Shown piece by piece: positions 1 to 8,213 of a stretch of DNA of 64,000 nucleotides (positions are counted from its first letter, which is position 1; each line of letters opens with the position of its first letter). The notes under the pieces are model-generated. The model saw nothing but the letters and a program-made list of their open reading frames with translations. It was not told the origin of the DNA and ran no database searches. The DNA is taken from the NCBI GenBank assembly GCA_015488755.1, contig WFNB01000104.1:62001-126000 (forward strand), given 5' to 3'. The position numbers were made by a program, and so were the translations under genes. The stretch comes from Gammaproteobacteria bacterium (lineage in GTDB: Bacteria; Pseudomonadota; Gammaproteobacteria; GRL18).

Positions 1-648
1 TTTTTGGGCATCATCAATACTGAGATCAACACTGGTGGAAGCCTTCATGGTTACTTCTGCCATTTCAGGTTCAAAACCTGCGGCTACCATAGCATCTTTA
101 ACATCCATAAAATCATCAGCCGAAGTGATGACGTCAATGGAACCATCATCATTGCTTTCAACATCCTCAGCACCGGCATCTAAAGCCGCTTCCATAATGG
201 CATCTTCATCACTGCCCGTGGGGTAGCTTAAAATACCAATTTTACTAAATAGATAAGAAACCGAGCCATCTGTGCCTAGGTTACCACCTGACTTAGTAAA
301 GGCATGACGAACTTCGGCAACGGTGCGATTACGATTATCGGTCAGACAATCGACCATCACCGCAACACCATTGGGACCATAGCCTTCATAACGAATTTCA
401 TCAAAGTTATCACCATCGGTATCACCTGCACCACGCTTAATAGCACGTTCAACGGTATCTCGTGTCATATTGGCACGTAATGATTTATCAACAATTGCCC
501 GTAAACGTGGATTGGCATCGGCATCACCACCGCCTAAACGAGCAGCTACCGTAATTTCACGGATAAGTTTGGTGAATAATTTTCCTCGCTTGGCATCCTG
601 ACCTTTTTTACGATGTTGGATGTTTGCCCATTTACTATGACCCGCCAT
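1..648 (-). CDS. yebC: YebC/PmpR family protein, partial (3' end outside the window)
   Basis: The reading frame starts with ATG at 648, preceded by a GAGG ribosome site, and runs open to base 1, giving the first 216 of about 247 residues. The N-terminus [20 protein letters not shown] is the hallmark of the YebC/TACO1 family, and the [12 protein letters not shown] and [10 protein letters not shown] stretches follow as expected. Family members bind DNA, or act on the ribosome to relieve stalling at proline runs; which role applies here cannot be told from sequence. It lies 70 bases downstream of aspS on the same strand, a common gammaproteobacterial order in which ruvC usually follows. Confidence 0.95.
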   Translation of the reverse strand, partial: MAGHSKWANIQHRKKGQDAKRGKLFTKLIREITVAARLGGGDADANPRLRAIVDKSLRANMTRDTVERAIKRGAGDTDGDNFDEIRYEGYGPNGVAVMVDCLTDNRNRTVAEVRHAFTKSGGNLGTDGSVSYLFSKIGILSYPTGSDEDAIMEAALDAGAEDVESNDDGSIDVITSADDFMDVKDAMVAAGFEPEMAEVTMKASTSVDLSIDDAQK

Positions 649-718
649 AGAAACCTCATTTATTGATTGTCTTAATTAACTGGCTCAGTTAATACACACG
701 ATTATTACTCATTACTTA

Positions 719-2506
719 CTAGGATTCAGTAACGGTACTGGGAATTTCACGTTTTTTAATGCCTAATTCTTTTAACTGTGCCGCACTCACGTCTGAGGGG
801 GCTGATGTCAGCAAACAGGCAGCTGATTGTGTCTTTGGAAATGCCATGACTTCACGAATCGAACTAGCGCCGGTCATCAACATGATCAAACGATCCAAAC
901 CAAAGGCAATCCCTGCATGAGGCGGACAACCAAATTTTAAAGCATCTAATAAGAAACCAAATTTATCTTCTGCTTCTTTATCACTGATGCCGAGTAATTT
1001 GAACACGCTGGTTTGCATTTCTTGCTTATGAATACGCACCGAGCCACCGCCTAGTTCAGTACCATTTAGAATCATATCATAGGCTCTGGATAAGCTCTCA
1101 CCTGGATTGTCGAGTAAATCCTGAGGCTTGTCGCTATTAGGCGAGGTAAATGGGTGGTGTAAGGCATTCCAACGCTGAGCACCTTCATCGTATTCAAACA
1201 TAGGGAAGTCAACTACCCATAATGGCTGCCAGCCATGTTTGACCAAATCAAGGTCTTGCGCCACTTTAATACGCAATGCGCCTAAGGCTTCATTAACCAC
1301 TTTAGTTTTGTCTGCCCCAAAGAAAATTAGATCGCCATCTTGAGCACCGGTGCGCTCTAAAATAATAGTTAATGATTCATCTGGAATGAATTTAACAATC
1401 GGCGATTGCAAGCCTTCACGCCCTGCTGCCTTGTCATTCACTTTAATGTAAGCCAAGCCACGAGCACCATAAATAGCGACATATTTGGTGTATTCATCAA
1501 TTTGCTTACGGGTTAACGCAGAGCCATTAGGGATGCGCAAAGCCGTTACTCGGCAGTCTGGATTTTTAGCCGGTGCTGAGAACACTTTAAAATCAACATC
1601 CGTTAGTACATCAGCCACTTCAACTAATTCTAAATCAATACGTAAATCAGGCTTATCACTACCATAGCGATTCATCGCTTCGGCATAGGTCATACGTGGA
1701 AATGGATTGGGTAATTGTTGCTCTAATGACTTAGCAAAGACAGTGCGGATCATATCTTCCATCATGTCCATTAATTGATCTTCTTGCATAAAAGAAGTTT
1801 CAATATCCAATTGGGTAAATTCTGGCTGACGATCAGCGCGCAAATCTTCATCACGGAAGCAACGGGTGACTTGATAATAACGATCCATACCCGACATCAT
1901 TAATAGTTGCTTAAATAATTGTGGCGACTGTGGCAAAGCAAAAAACTCACCCTGATGAGTTCGGCTAGGCACTAAGTAATCTCGTGCGCCTTCTGGTGTT
2001 GCTTTGGTAAGGATGGGGGTTTCAATATCCAAAAAGCCATTATCATCCAGATAGTTGCGTAGCATACGAGTGATTTTTGAGCGCAACATTAAGCGCTGCT
2101 GCATTTCTGGACGGCGTAGATCAATGTAACGATAGCGTAAACGATGCTCTTCTGAAACATCATCATCATCCAATTGAAAAGGAGGAGTTTCTGAGGCATT
2201 TAATACCTTCAACTCTAGAGCCAGCACTTCAACCTGCCCAGTCGGCATTTCAGGGTTTTCTGTACCCTCTGGACGTTGGCGAACCTTGCCTTTTACTTGC
2301 AGAACAAATTCATTACGTATTTTTTCTGCCAACATAAACATTTCAGGAATATCAGGATCAAACACAATTTGTGAAATGCCTTCACGATCCCGCAAGTCAA
2401 CAAAAATTACGCCGCCATGATCTCGGCGACGATGCACCCAGCCACTTAAAGTAATTTCTTGATCAATATTTTCTTCTGTTAAGTGCCCACAATAATGGCT
2501 TCGCAT
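719..2506 (-). CDS. aspS: Aspartate--tRNA ligase
   Basis: This is a class II aminoacyl-tRNA synthetase that charges tRNA-Asp in the cytoplasm. The N-terminal OB-fold begins MRSHYCGHL and includes [20 protein letters not shown]. The catalytic core carries motif 2 ([19 protein letters not shown]) and motif 3 near the C-terminus ([13 protein letters not shown]), with the bacterial GAD insertion between them. I chose ATG 2506 (595 residues), which has AGGGA eight bases upstream; a TTG two codons earlier is also open. The length is normal for bacterial AspRS. Upstream is the FmdB-type gene and downstream yebC, all on one strand. Confidence 0.97.
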   Translation of the reverse strand: MRSHYCGHLTEENIDQEITLSGWVHRRRDHGGVIFVDLRDREGISQIVFDPDIPEMFMLAEKIRNEFVLQVKGKVRQRPEGTENPEMPTGQVEVLALELKVLNASETPPFQLDDDDVSEEHRLRYRYIDLRRPEMQQRLMLRSKITRMLRNYLDDNGFLDIETPILTKATPEGARDYLVPSRTHQGEFFALPQSPQLFKQLLMMSGMDRYYQVTRCFRDEDLRADRQPEFTQLDIETSFMQEDQLMDMMEDMIRTVFAKSLEQQLPNPFPRMTYAEAMNRYGSDKPDLRIDLELVEVADVLTDVDFKVFSAPAKNPDCRVTALRIPNGSALTRKQIDEYTKYVAIYGARGLAYIKVNDKAAGREGLQSPIVKFIPDESLTIILERTGAQDGDLIFFGADKTKVVNEALGALRIKVAQDLDLVKHGWQPLWVVDFPMFEYDEGAQRWNALHHPFTSPNSDKPQDLLDNPGESLSRAYDMILNGTELGGGSVRIHKQEMQTSVFKLLGISDKEAEDKFGFLLDALKFGCPPHAGIAFGLDRLIMLMTGASSIREVMAFPKTQSAACLLTSAPSDVSAAQLKELGIKKREIPSTVTES

Positions 2507-2628
2507 ACCCAAGATCCCTGTTTAGTCCCATTTTGAACCCGAGAAAGCCCCAGTTCAAGTTTATATATTAAAAAACCGCTAATTTTAAGCCGTCTGCGTC
2601 CAGACTACAAGGCTTGAATGCAAACCCA

Positions 2629-2877
2629 CTAACCGCAACCACAACTTCCACCACCACAAGAACCGGTGGAATGCTTGCTGGTCGCCTTTTTCTTAGTATT
2701 TTTAAAGTCCGTTTCATACCAACCACTGCCTTTAAGACGAAAGCCAGCAGCCGATATGAGTTTTTTTAATTTGGCTTCTTGACAAACAGGACACTCTGTT
2801 AATGGCTCATCAGACATTTTCTGCATCTGTTCCATTTCATGGCCACAAGCACCACAACGATATTCATAAATTGGCAT
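2629..2877 (-). CDS. FmdB-family zinc-ribbon protein
   Basis: The 82-residue protein begins MPIYEYRCGACGHEMEQMQK and has two CxxC pairs (residues 8-11 and about 29-32), the FmdB/CxxC_CXXC_SSSS zinc ribbon. The tail is rich in Gly, Ser and Cys (SCGGGSCGCG), as is usual for the family. A strong AGGAGAA ribosome site precedes the ATG. Proteins of this kind sit just upstream of aspS in many proteobacteria. Their biochemical role is not settled, so only a zinc-binding regulatory or scaffold role can be suggested. Confidence 0.9.
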   Translation of the reverse strand: MPIYEYRCGACGHEMEQMQKMSDEPLTECPVCQEAKLKKLISAAGFRLKGSGWYETDFKNTKKKATSKHSTGSCGGGSCGCG

Positions 2878-2982
2878 GGTTTCTCCTAATTTTTAATCAA
2901 TTACAGACAATAGCTAAGTAAAAACATGAGGACAATATGGGGGAGTTAACATGCAGATTCAAGCAAGTATTGTTAATCACAT

Positions 2983-3555
2983 TTAAAGATTTTTTTCTAG
3001 GCGTAAACGCTCAGCCTGAATGCGCATAATGTGTTTCATAATTTGATCAGCTTCAATATCACTGATATTGGTAAAACTGACCGAAGCACGATAAGCAAAA
3101 TCACCGCTCTCATTATCACTAATATTAAGAACCTTGCCCGTTAAATGCAAACACAACAGATCCGTTGAGAGGATCAAATCCATAGCAATCAGCGTATCTT
3201 GTTCTAACTTTTCATCTGTGCCAAAGGCTAGACCACCAGCACCAAGATTTAATTGTCTTCGAGAACCGTTAGTTAGGGGGGTATCATTAAAAAGATACAT
3301 TTGTACCAACAATTCAATCTTTTTATCCATACCCTTTAAGTAGCTGGCAATATCTGCTGAATGATCACAAATACGTCCCAGAGAGGTACTCATTTGCCGA
3401 TTAATTTGACTGAAAAGTTCAACCATTTCAAAGGTATTAGAAGAAGCTTTCTGATCCGCTAAGACACCCTCAGGCAATTTACGGTAGGAAAAAATTGCAC
3501 TATCATCAATACGGTAATATTGTCTGCGTTCATCCGTATAATTTTCACTACTCAT
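2983..3555 (-). CDS. PilZ-domain protein
   Basis: The 190-residue cytoplasmic protein begins with an ERRQYYRIDD segment that matches the arginine-rich c-di-GMP binding motif of PilZ domains. The second PilZ motif appears later as NLGAGGLAFG. It is read as a c-di-GMP receptor. It lies 21 bases downstream of the MotB-type stator gene on the same strand, so a link between c-di-GMP and motility control is a natural inference. No enzyme domain is visible. The middle third, about residues 40-85, looks helical and may mediate dimerisation. Confidence 0.8.
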   Translation of the reverse strand: MSSENYTDERRQYYRIDDSAIFSYRKLPEGVLADQKASSNTFEMVELFSQINRQMSTSLGRICDHSADIASYLKGMDKKIELLVQMYLFNDTPLTNGSRRQLNLGAGGLAFGTDEKLEQDTLIAMDLILSTDLLCLHLTGKVLNISDNESGDFAYRASVSFTNISDIEADQIMKHIMRIQAERLRLEKNL

Positions 3556-3576
3556 AATTGCCCTTAAATGTATCTC

Positions 3577-4779
3577 TTAAAATTGAATAAAGCTTGGTGT
3601 ATCTTCTGTATTATCTGGTGGTGTATAGGCATCATTAGCTACAGGCTTATTTATTGTCCGCTCAGATGTTCTTTGCACAGGTGCATTATTATTCGCTTGC
3701 CTATTATTACTTGGTCGCTTAATTGGCTCTGCTTTTTTAGGAGCCTCTTTGCTTGGCGCTATCAATTTATTATCTGATGACGCTTTATTATATCTTTTAG
3801 CCTCTGTATCCAGTGTGATCCCTAAATCAGCCTTGCCCTGAGAAATAATAATTTCCACACGACGATTTTTAGCTCTGTTTTCGGGGGAGTCATTGGCCAC
3901 TAAGGGTTTGGCATCAGCAAAGGCTTGTAAACTAAAGCGCGACTTATCCAAACGATCATCGCGCAAGAGTTCATGTACGACAGCGGCTGAACGTGCTGAT
4001 GATAACTCCCAATTAGAACGAAAGCGAGCCGTATTAATAGGAATATCATCGGTATGACCAGCAACAATAATATTACCATTGGTTTTTACCAGCTCCTCAG
4101 CAATAATCTCTAATATATCCACAAAATCGTCTGTCAGCTTTGCGGTACCTGAAGCAAAAGAACCCTTATCTCGAATACGAATAGTAATGCTGTTTTTACC
4201 TGATTCAACTTCAATCATTTGGGCATCAATTTCTTCTTTTAATGCTTCACTAAGCAAGGCCGCCTTTGCACTGATTTGAGATTCCTGAAGTTGATCCATT
4301 TGTTCACGAAGTCTAGCTAACTCTTGTTCAACTTCTGCTTTCTCAGCTTGTATCTCTTGTAATTGCTTATTCAAACCTTCAGACTCTGCCTGAGCTTCTG
4401 ACATATTCTCCATTTTATCTTTAAGAACATTCTCTTCACTTTGTAAGCGTTCAAGCTTATTAATCAGCTTTAATTCTTGCTGGGTATCATCACTGGTTAC
4501 TTGTCTGACTTCATTAATCACCGTTGGTTGAGGCGGTGCTGGGCTAAACTCTTTGGCAACAATATTAACCCCCTTAGGAATTTCCACTGCTTTAATGTCT
4601 CTTTGTACGCCAAAGGCGGTTTTCATAGAACCGGCTATTTGCTTAAATTTTTGTACATCCATCGAGGCAAATGACAATAAAAGTACAAAAAAGCACATCA
4701 GAAGTGACATGAGGTCGGCAAAGGTAAGAACCCAAGCAGGAATACCTGCCGGGCATTTACATGGTTGTTCATCATCCAT
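3577..4779 (-). CDS. MotB/PomB-type flagellar stator protein
   Basis: The 400-residue inner-membrane protein has one transmembrane helix near residues 14-38 that carries the ion-conducting aspartate (D22 in FADLMSLLMCFF). A coiled coil follows at about residues 100-175. An OmpA-type peptidoglycan-binding domain (NIIVAGHTDDIPIN ... NWELSSARS) sits around residues 225-320, and a polar, low-complexity tail of about 80 residues ends the protein. It pairs with the MotA-type gene 51 bases upstream. Together they form a stator that uses ion flow to drive the flagellum. Whether H+ or Na+ is used cannot be decided from what I see. The tail is longer than in E. coli MotB. Confidence 0.9.
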   Translation of the reverse strand: MDDEQPCKCPAGIPAWVLTFADLMSLLMCFFVLLLSFASMDVQKFKQIAGSMKTAFGVQRDIKAVEIPKGVNIVAKEFSPAPPQPTVINEVRQVTSDDTQQELKLINKLERLQSEENVLKDKMENMSEAQAESEGLNKQLQEIQAEKAEVEQELARLREQMDQLQESQISAKAALLSEALKEEIDAQMIEVESGKNSITIRIRDKGSFASGTAKLTDDFVDILEIIAEELVKTNGNIIVAGHTDDIPINTARFRSNWELSSARSAAVVHELLRDDRLDKSRFSLQAFADAKPLVANDSPENRAKNRRVEIIISQGKADLGITLDTEAKRYNKASSDNKLIAPSKEAPKKAEPIKRPSNNRQANNNAPVQRTSERTINKPVANDAYTPPDNTEDTPSFIQF

Positions 4780-4830
4780 TAGAAAGCACCTACAATGATG
4801 AAAAATATGTTATGAGTCATCATTAATCAA

Positions 4831-5589
4831 TTAGTCTGCGGCCACAGCACGTTTGCCCTCAGGCAAATAAGTCTGCAACATTTCACCCATTACTTTAGGA
4901 TTAATGCCTTCTTGAATCGCACCAATAATTTCTAAAATCAGTGACCGATTTAAGCGCTGCTGATCAGCAATATAAGCCAGTTTATCTGCTAATGGAATAC
5001 ATAACGCATTGGCTAGTACAGCACCATAAAGTGTTGTTAATAAGGCCACTGCCATGGAAGGGCCAATCGTTTTTGGGTCATCCATATTAGCTAGCATACC
5101 AACCAAACCAATTAAGGTACCAATCATCCCCATTGCTGGCCCCATATCAGCCAGTTTCATAAGAAATTTTTGCCCCAGTTCATGACGCTCTACCGCAAGG
5201 TTAATATCCTTGGACAGCATACGCTGGACAAAATCCGGCTCATGACCATCAACACAAAGGCTGATCCCCTTTTGTAAAAAGGCATTCGGTATTTCTTGAC
5301 CTTCTAGTCCCAAAATCCCTTCTTTACGAGCAATTGTTGCCAGTTCAACCCCTTTTTCAATCAACTCATTAGGATCTTCAGACTTATTTAATACCGCTTT
5401 TAAAACAACCTTAAATGAACCTATGGTTGTTTTTAATGGAAACATAGCAACCACTGCAAAGGATGCGCCACCAAAAACGACTAAGACGGATGGTACATTC
5501 ACAAACAACATAATGCCACCACTGAGTACCATTGCTACCGCAACAATACCTAAGGCTCCAACAATCCCAATAACCGTTGCTATATCCAC
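4831..5589 (-). CDS. MotA/PomA-type flagellar stator protein
   Basis: The 252-residue protein has four predicted membrane segments: two near residues 5-50 and two near 150-205, including GPAMGMIGTLIGLVGMLANM. It has the cytoplasmic loop of the MotA/PomA family between them. It is the ion-channel partner of the downstream MotB-type protein. Translation appears to start at GTG 5589, with AAGGTAG about nine bases upstream. The short N-terminus, MDIATVIGIVGALG, resembles PomA/MotC more than E. coli MotA. The gene is divergent from the SDR gene at 5744, so the 154 bases between them should hold promoters for both. Confidence 0.92.
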   Translation of the reverse strand: MDIATVIGIVGALGIVAVAMVLSGGIMLFVNVPSVLVVFGGASFAVVAMFPLKTTIGSFKVVLKAVLNKSEDPNELIEKGVELATIARKEGILGLEGQEIPNAFLQKGISLCVDGHEPDFVQRMLSKDINLAVERHELGQKFLMKLADMGPAMGMIGTLIGLVGMLANMDDPKTIGPSMAVALLTTLYGAVLANALCIPLADKLAYIADQQRLNRSLILEIIGAIQEGINPKVMGEMLQTYLPEGKRAVAAD

Positions 5590-5743
5590 TCAATTACTAC
5601 CTTTAAAATAGATTCTTTAATTTAAGTTAGAGCCTGCGACAATCGACTCAAACTTGCCTATAATTAGTTGCTAATAATATTAGCTATTATTTTAAATAAT
5701 TTAAACCTAAATAAATCAGTTAACTCTCAATAGTGAAGATTAT

Positions 5744-6589
5744 ATGTCAAAAAACAAAGCAATACTAATTACTGGATGCTCAAGTGGCATCGGCCTCTGT
5801 TGTGCCCATGAATTAAACAATAAAGGCTATCAGGTTTTTGCCAGTGCCCGAAATAAAAAGGATGTTATCTGGCTAAAAAGCCAAGGTCTAAATAGCTTAC
5901 AACTGGATTTAGCCAGTAGCCAATCCATACAAAATGCAGTTGAAGAACTACTAAACCGTACCGAGGGACAGTTATATGGTCTTTTTAACAATGCTGCCTA
6001 CGGTCAACCTGGTGCAGTAGAAGATTTGCAACGCTCTGTTTTAATAGAACAATTTGAAACCAATGTCTTTGGTACGCAAGAGCTAACTAATCGAATTATT
6101 CCCATTATGCGCCAACAAGGTTATGGGCGTATTATCTACAATGGCTCGGTATTAGGTATTATTTCGCTACCATTCAGAGGGGCTTATAATGCCTCAAAAT
6201 ATGCTTTGGAAGGCTTGGCTGACACGTTACGACTGGAGCTGTATGGTAGTGGTATCGGTGTATCCATTATTGAACCTGGCCCGATTATCAGTGCCTTTAG
6301 AAAGAATTCATATAAAAAATATCAGGAAAACATTAATAAAGAGGCTAGTTTTTTTAAACGTAATTACGAGGGGATGGAAAATCGACTGAAAAAGCAAGGA
6401 GTAGCAGTGCCGTTTACCCTTCCCCCTGAAGCCGTTTATAAAAAACTCGAACACGCCTTGCAAAGCAAACACCCAAAAGCCCATTATTATGTGACTTTTC
6501 CAACTCATTTATTTGGCACGTTAAAAAGAATACTACCAGCTAAGGGTATGGATTGGGTATTGCGTAAAGTCTCTAAAGAAGAAAACTGA
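5744..6589 (+). CDS. SDR-family oxidoreductase (YbbO-like)
   Basis: The 281-residue classical short-chain dehydrogenase/reductase shows the Rossmann motif TGCSSGIG (residues 10-17), an NNAAYG motif and the catalytic YxxxK in YNASKYALEG. The overall pattern, including the IEPGPI segment and the C-terminal LKRILPAKGMDWVLRK, resembles E. coli YbbO, an NADP-dependent aldehyde reductase. The substrate here is unknown. The ribosome site is weak (GAAG). The gene is isolated on the plus strand and no operon partner is apparent. Confidence 0.88.
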   Translation: MSKNKAILITGCSSGIGLCCAHELNNKGYQVFASARNKKDVIWLKSQGLNSLQLDLASSQSIQNAVEELLNRTEGQLYGLFNNAAYGQPGAVEDLQRSVLIEQFETNVFGTQELTNRIIPIMRQQGYGRIIYNGSVLGIISLPFRGAYNASKYALEGLADTLRLELYGSGIGVSIIEPGPIISAFRKNSYKKYQENINKEASFFKRNYEGMENRLKKQGVAVPFTLPPEAVYKKLEHALQSKHPKAHYYVTFPTHLFGTLKRILPAKGMDWVLRKVSKEEN

Positions 6590-6602
6590 GGTATTAGACC
6601 AA

Positions 6603-6695
6603 CTAGGCTATGAATGCTTGTCTTAAGTGATTATAAGCAACGGAATCTGACCCACTAGAATGCTTTTTATACAAGTTGATGACTTGACGCTTAAA
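6603..6695 (-). pseudogene. Decayed fragment of a small membrane-protein gene
   Basis: Reading the minus strand gives a stop-bounded stretch of about 30 codons, including VINLYKKHSSGSDSVAYNHL followed by RQAFIA and a stop. This aligns with residues 43-67 of the intact protein at 7524-7919 (LFYLYQKYSSKPDTIAYNHL). The DNA also aligns over about 65 bases, in the same orientation. No start codon or N-terminal half remains, so it is a gene remnant. It lies on the far side of the toxin-antitoxin pair from the intact copy. Confidence 0.7.
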
Positions 6696-6730
6696 TTATC
6701 AGAACATTTTTATTACCTCAGATACATTTT

Positions 6731-7018
6731 TTACAAACGATTTTCTTGTTCCTTCTGATGCCAGATTCGTAACACTGTAATTTCTTTTGGTCGTATTAAG
6801 TATCGAACTGTATAATTGCCAATAATTATATCTCGGATGATCTCTGGGTCAGGCGCTTGTTCAACTTTAACGCCCAGATATGGAAAAGACTTTAATTGAT
6901 TAATACCTTTTTTTATTGATTGTGCAATACGTTTGGCCGCTTGTGGATTCTTAATTTCTATAAATTCTCTCAAACGAATAAGATCATTTATTGATTCTTG
7001 GGAGTAGAAAAGCTTCAT
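6731..7018 (-). CDS. RelE/ParE-family toxin
   Basis: The 95-residue protein has the RelE/ParE toxin fold signature. It begins MKLFYSQESINDLIRLREFI, continues with NPQAAKRIAQSIKKGI and LKSFPYLGVKVE, and ends with a beta-rich YTVRYLIRPKEITVLRIWHQ. ParE-type members poison gyrase and RelE-type members cut mRNA at the ribosome; the sequence alone does not decide which. It overlaps the upstream antitoxin by four bases (ATGA), which suggests translational coupling. Confidence 0.9.
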   Translation of the reverse strand: MKLFYSQESINDLIRLREFIEIKNPQAAKRIAQSIKKGINQLKSFPYLGVKVEQAPDPEIIRDIIIGNYTVRYLIRPKEITVLRIWHQKEQENRL

Positions 7019-7281
7019 ATTTGGGGTGGTTTAAGCTCATTTTCTGAACCCCAGCTATCTAGCCAGTCATCGACTTCCCCTGCGCTGATAACGTTACTAT
7101 ACTTTACAGAATCAATTGCCTCAATTGTTTCTGACCAGCGTTGCTCATCTAGCGACTTTCTTTCTAAAAATTCTTTAATCGCTTGATTGATAATATAATT
7201 TTTGCTTCTATCAAGTTTTTTTGCTAAAGCTTCAAGTGGATTTTCAATCTCAGGTCGTAGCCGAATGCTTGTGACACTCAT
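7015..7281 (-). CDS. Ribbon-helix-helix antitoxin
   Basis: The 88-residue protein starts MSVTSIRLRPEIENPLEALA, a typical N-terminal ribbon-helix-helix DNA-binding segment, followed by an acidic C-terminal half (ISAGEVDDWLDSWGSENE) likely to wrap the toxin. It is first in the pair and overlaps the toxin gene. An AGGTG ribosome site precedes the ATG. A perfect 25-base palindrome 19 bases upstream of the start is the likely operator for autoregulation. Confidence 0.9.
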   Translation of the reverse strand: MSVTSIRLRPEIENPLEALAKKLDRSKNYIINQAIKEFLERKSLDEQRWSETIEAIDSVKYSNVISAGEVDDWLDSWGSENELKPPQI

Positions 7282-7299
7282 TATTTCACCTTTACTTTT

Positions 7300-7324
7300 G
7301 AATACTATGTACTACATAGTATTC
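7300..7324. promoter_or_regulatory. Palindromic operator of the toxin-antitoxin pair
   Basis: The two 12-base arms, GAATACTATGTA and TACATAGTATTC, are perfect reverse complements separated by a single C. The site is centred about 30 bases upstream of the antitoxin start. Ribbon-helix-helix antitoxins usually bind such a site as dimers, so autorepression is the expected function; it has not been shown here. Confidence 0.75.
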
Positions 7325-7383
7325 TTATTTTTAGCTTGTTTCAATGCTGTAGGAAAAGTGATTGAGTTTATAACGAGGATGTA

Positions 7384-7512
7384 GAATAACTCGTTTTTTA
7401 TTAATTTTTAAAATTATATTTTATTTATTGATCTCAACTTATTGATTTATAAGTTTATAGTTTCATTCCTATCAATTAAAAACACTCAATTTTTGCAAAA
7501 AATGAGTTATTC
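7384..7512. repeat. 129-base AT-rich segment with 16-base inverted ends
   Basis: The left end, GAATAACTCGTTTTTT (7384-7399), is the reverse complement of the right end (7497-7512) at 15 of 16 positions. The interior is very AT-rich and I see no reading frame in it. It occupies the gap between the antitoxin operator and the convergent end of the membrane-protein gene. It could be a small palindromic mobile element or a long-range hairpin. No clear target duplication is visible. Confidence 0.45.
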
Positions 7513-7523
7513 TCTAGTCTCAA

Positions 7524-7919
7524 CTAGGCAATTAATGGAAACTTAACTTTTTGCCCTACCATTGCTTTGGATAAGCCATAAATCCCTAGCATAACAAACA
7601 CACTATGCACACAAGTGAGATAGGTAATAATAATCGTCCAAGTAATGGCTGCACTGGTGCTACTAAAAAAATAAAAGACACCGGCAATAAGAACAATAAA
7701 AACACCGGCAAGGACACTGGCAATTAAGGTTTGTCTTAAATGATTATAAGCAATCGTATCTGGCTTGCTTGAATATTTTTGATACAAATAGAACAAAACC
7801 AAAAAAGGAATAATAGGGATAAGCAATAGATTAGCAAGAAATAAGGTTTCAGCTAAAATTGCAATATTACTATCGTGTTTGTCTTTGTTAATTGGTGGAG
7901 CAGTTTCACTTGGGTTCAT
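7524..7919 (-). CDS. Small multi-pass membrane protein (DUF4870-like)
   Basis: The 131-residue protein has a polar N-terminus of about 20 residues and then three or four hydrophobic segments (about 22-45, 67-88, 92-110, 108-120). The second loop contains KPDTIAYNHLRQTLIAS, which resembles the loop of DUF4870-type membrane proteins. Function is unknown. A decayed partial copy lies at 6603-6695 in the same orientation. The assignment to DUF4870 is by general resemblance only. Confidence 0.65.
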   Translation of the reverse strand: MNPSETAPPINKDKHDSNIAILAETLFLANLLLIPIIPFLVLFYLYQKYSSKPDTIAYNHLRQTLIASVLAGVFIVLIAGVFYFFSSTSAAITWTIIITYLTCVHSVFVMLGIYGLSKAMVGQKVKFPLIA

Positions 7920-7983
7920 TGCAATATACGTCCTTAAATTAGAGCCGATTTATTTAATATTAAAATAGAAAGCTATTCAGCCA

Positions 7984-8010
7984 AATACCCGACTAATAAA
8001 CTCGGGTATT
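7984..8010. terminator. Stem-loop downstream of sulP
   Basis: The arms AATACCCGA and TCGGGTATT are perfect complements around a nine-base loop. This is one of two hairpins in the 294-base gap between sulP and the membrane-protein gene. The flanking T-run is poor, so it may be an RNA end structure and not a classical terminator. Confidence 0.4.
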
Positions 8011-8019
8011 AATATAACA

Positions 8020-8046
8020 AAAATAGGTTTTTATTTCACCTATTTT
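8020..8046 (-). terminator. Probable terminator of sulP
   Basis: The arms AAAATAGGT and ACCTATTTT pair perfectly around a nine-base loop. Read on the minus strand, the stem ends in a run of T. It lies about 170 bases past the sulP stop. Between it and sulP there is a 15-codon plus-strand frame (8164-8211) behind a strong AGAGGAGG site; no other gene is visible in the gap. Confidence 0.5.
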
Positions 8047-8213
8047 AAACTTAAGTCCGTACGGGCATTCCAAAATCTATACCCATAAGCATTTAAAATA
8101 CGGGATTGGCAATTTGACTTCCAGCTGAAGGTTTCTTGGACTACCAGAGGAGGTTCTTGTGAAATGACAAATCAAAAAAACAACACAGAGATATATTATC
8201 AATTTATTTAGCT

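Noticed and set aside
676-692. Short inverted repeat TTAACTG/CAGTTAA considered as an aspS terminator
   Set aside because: The stem is AT-rich and no T-run follows on the minus strand, and yebC probably continues the same transcript.
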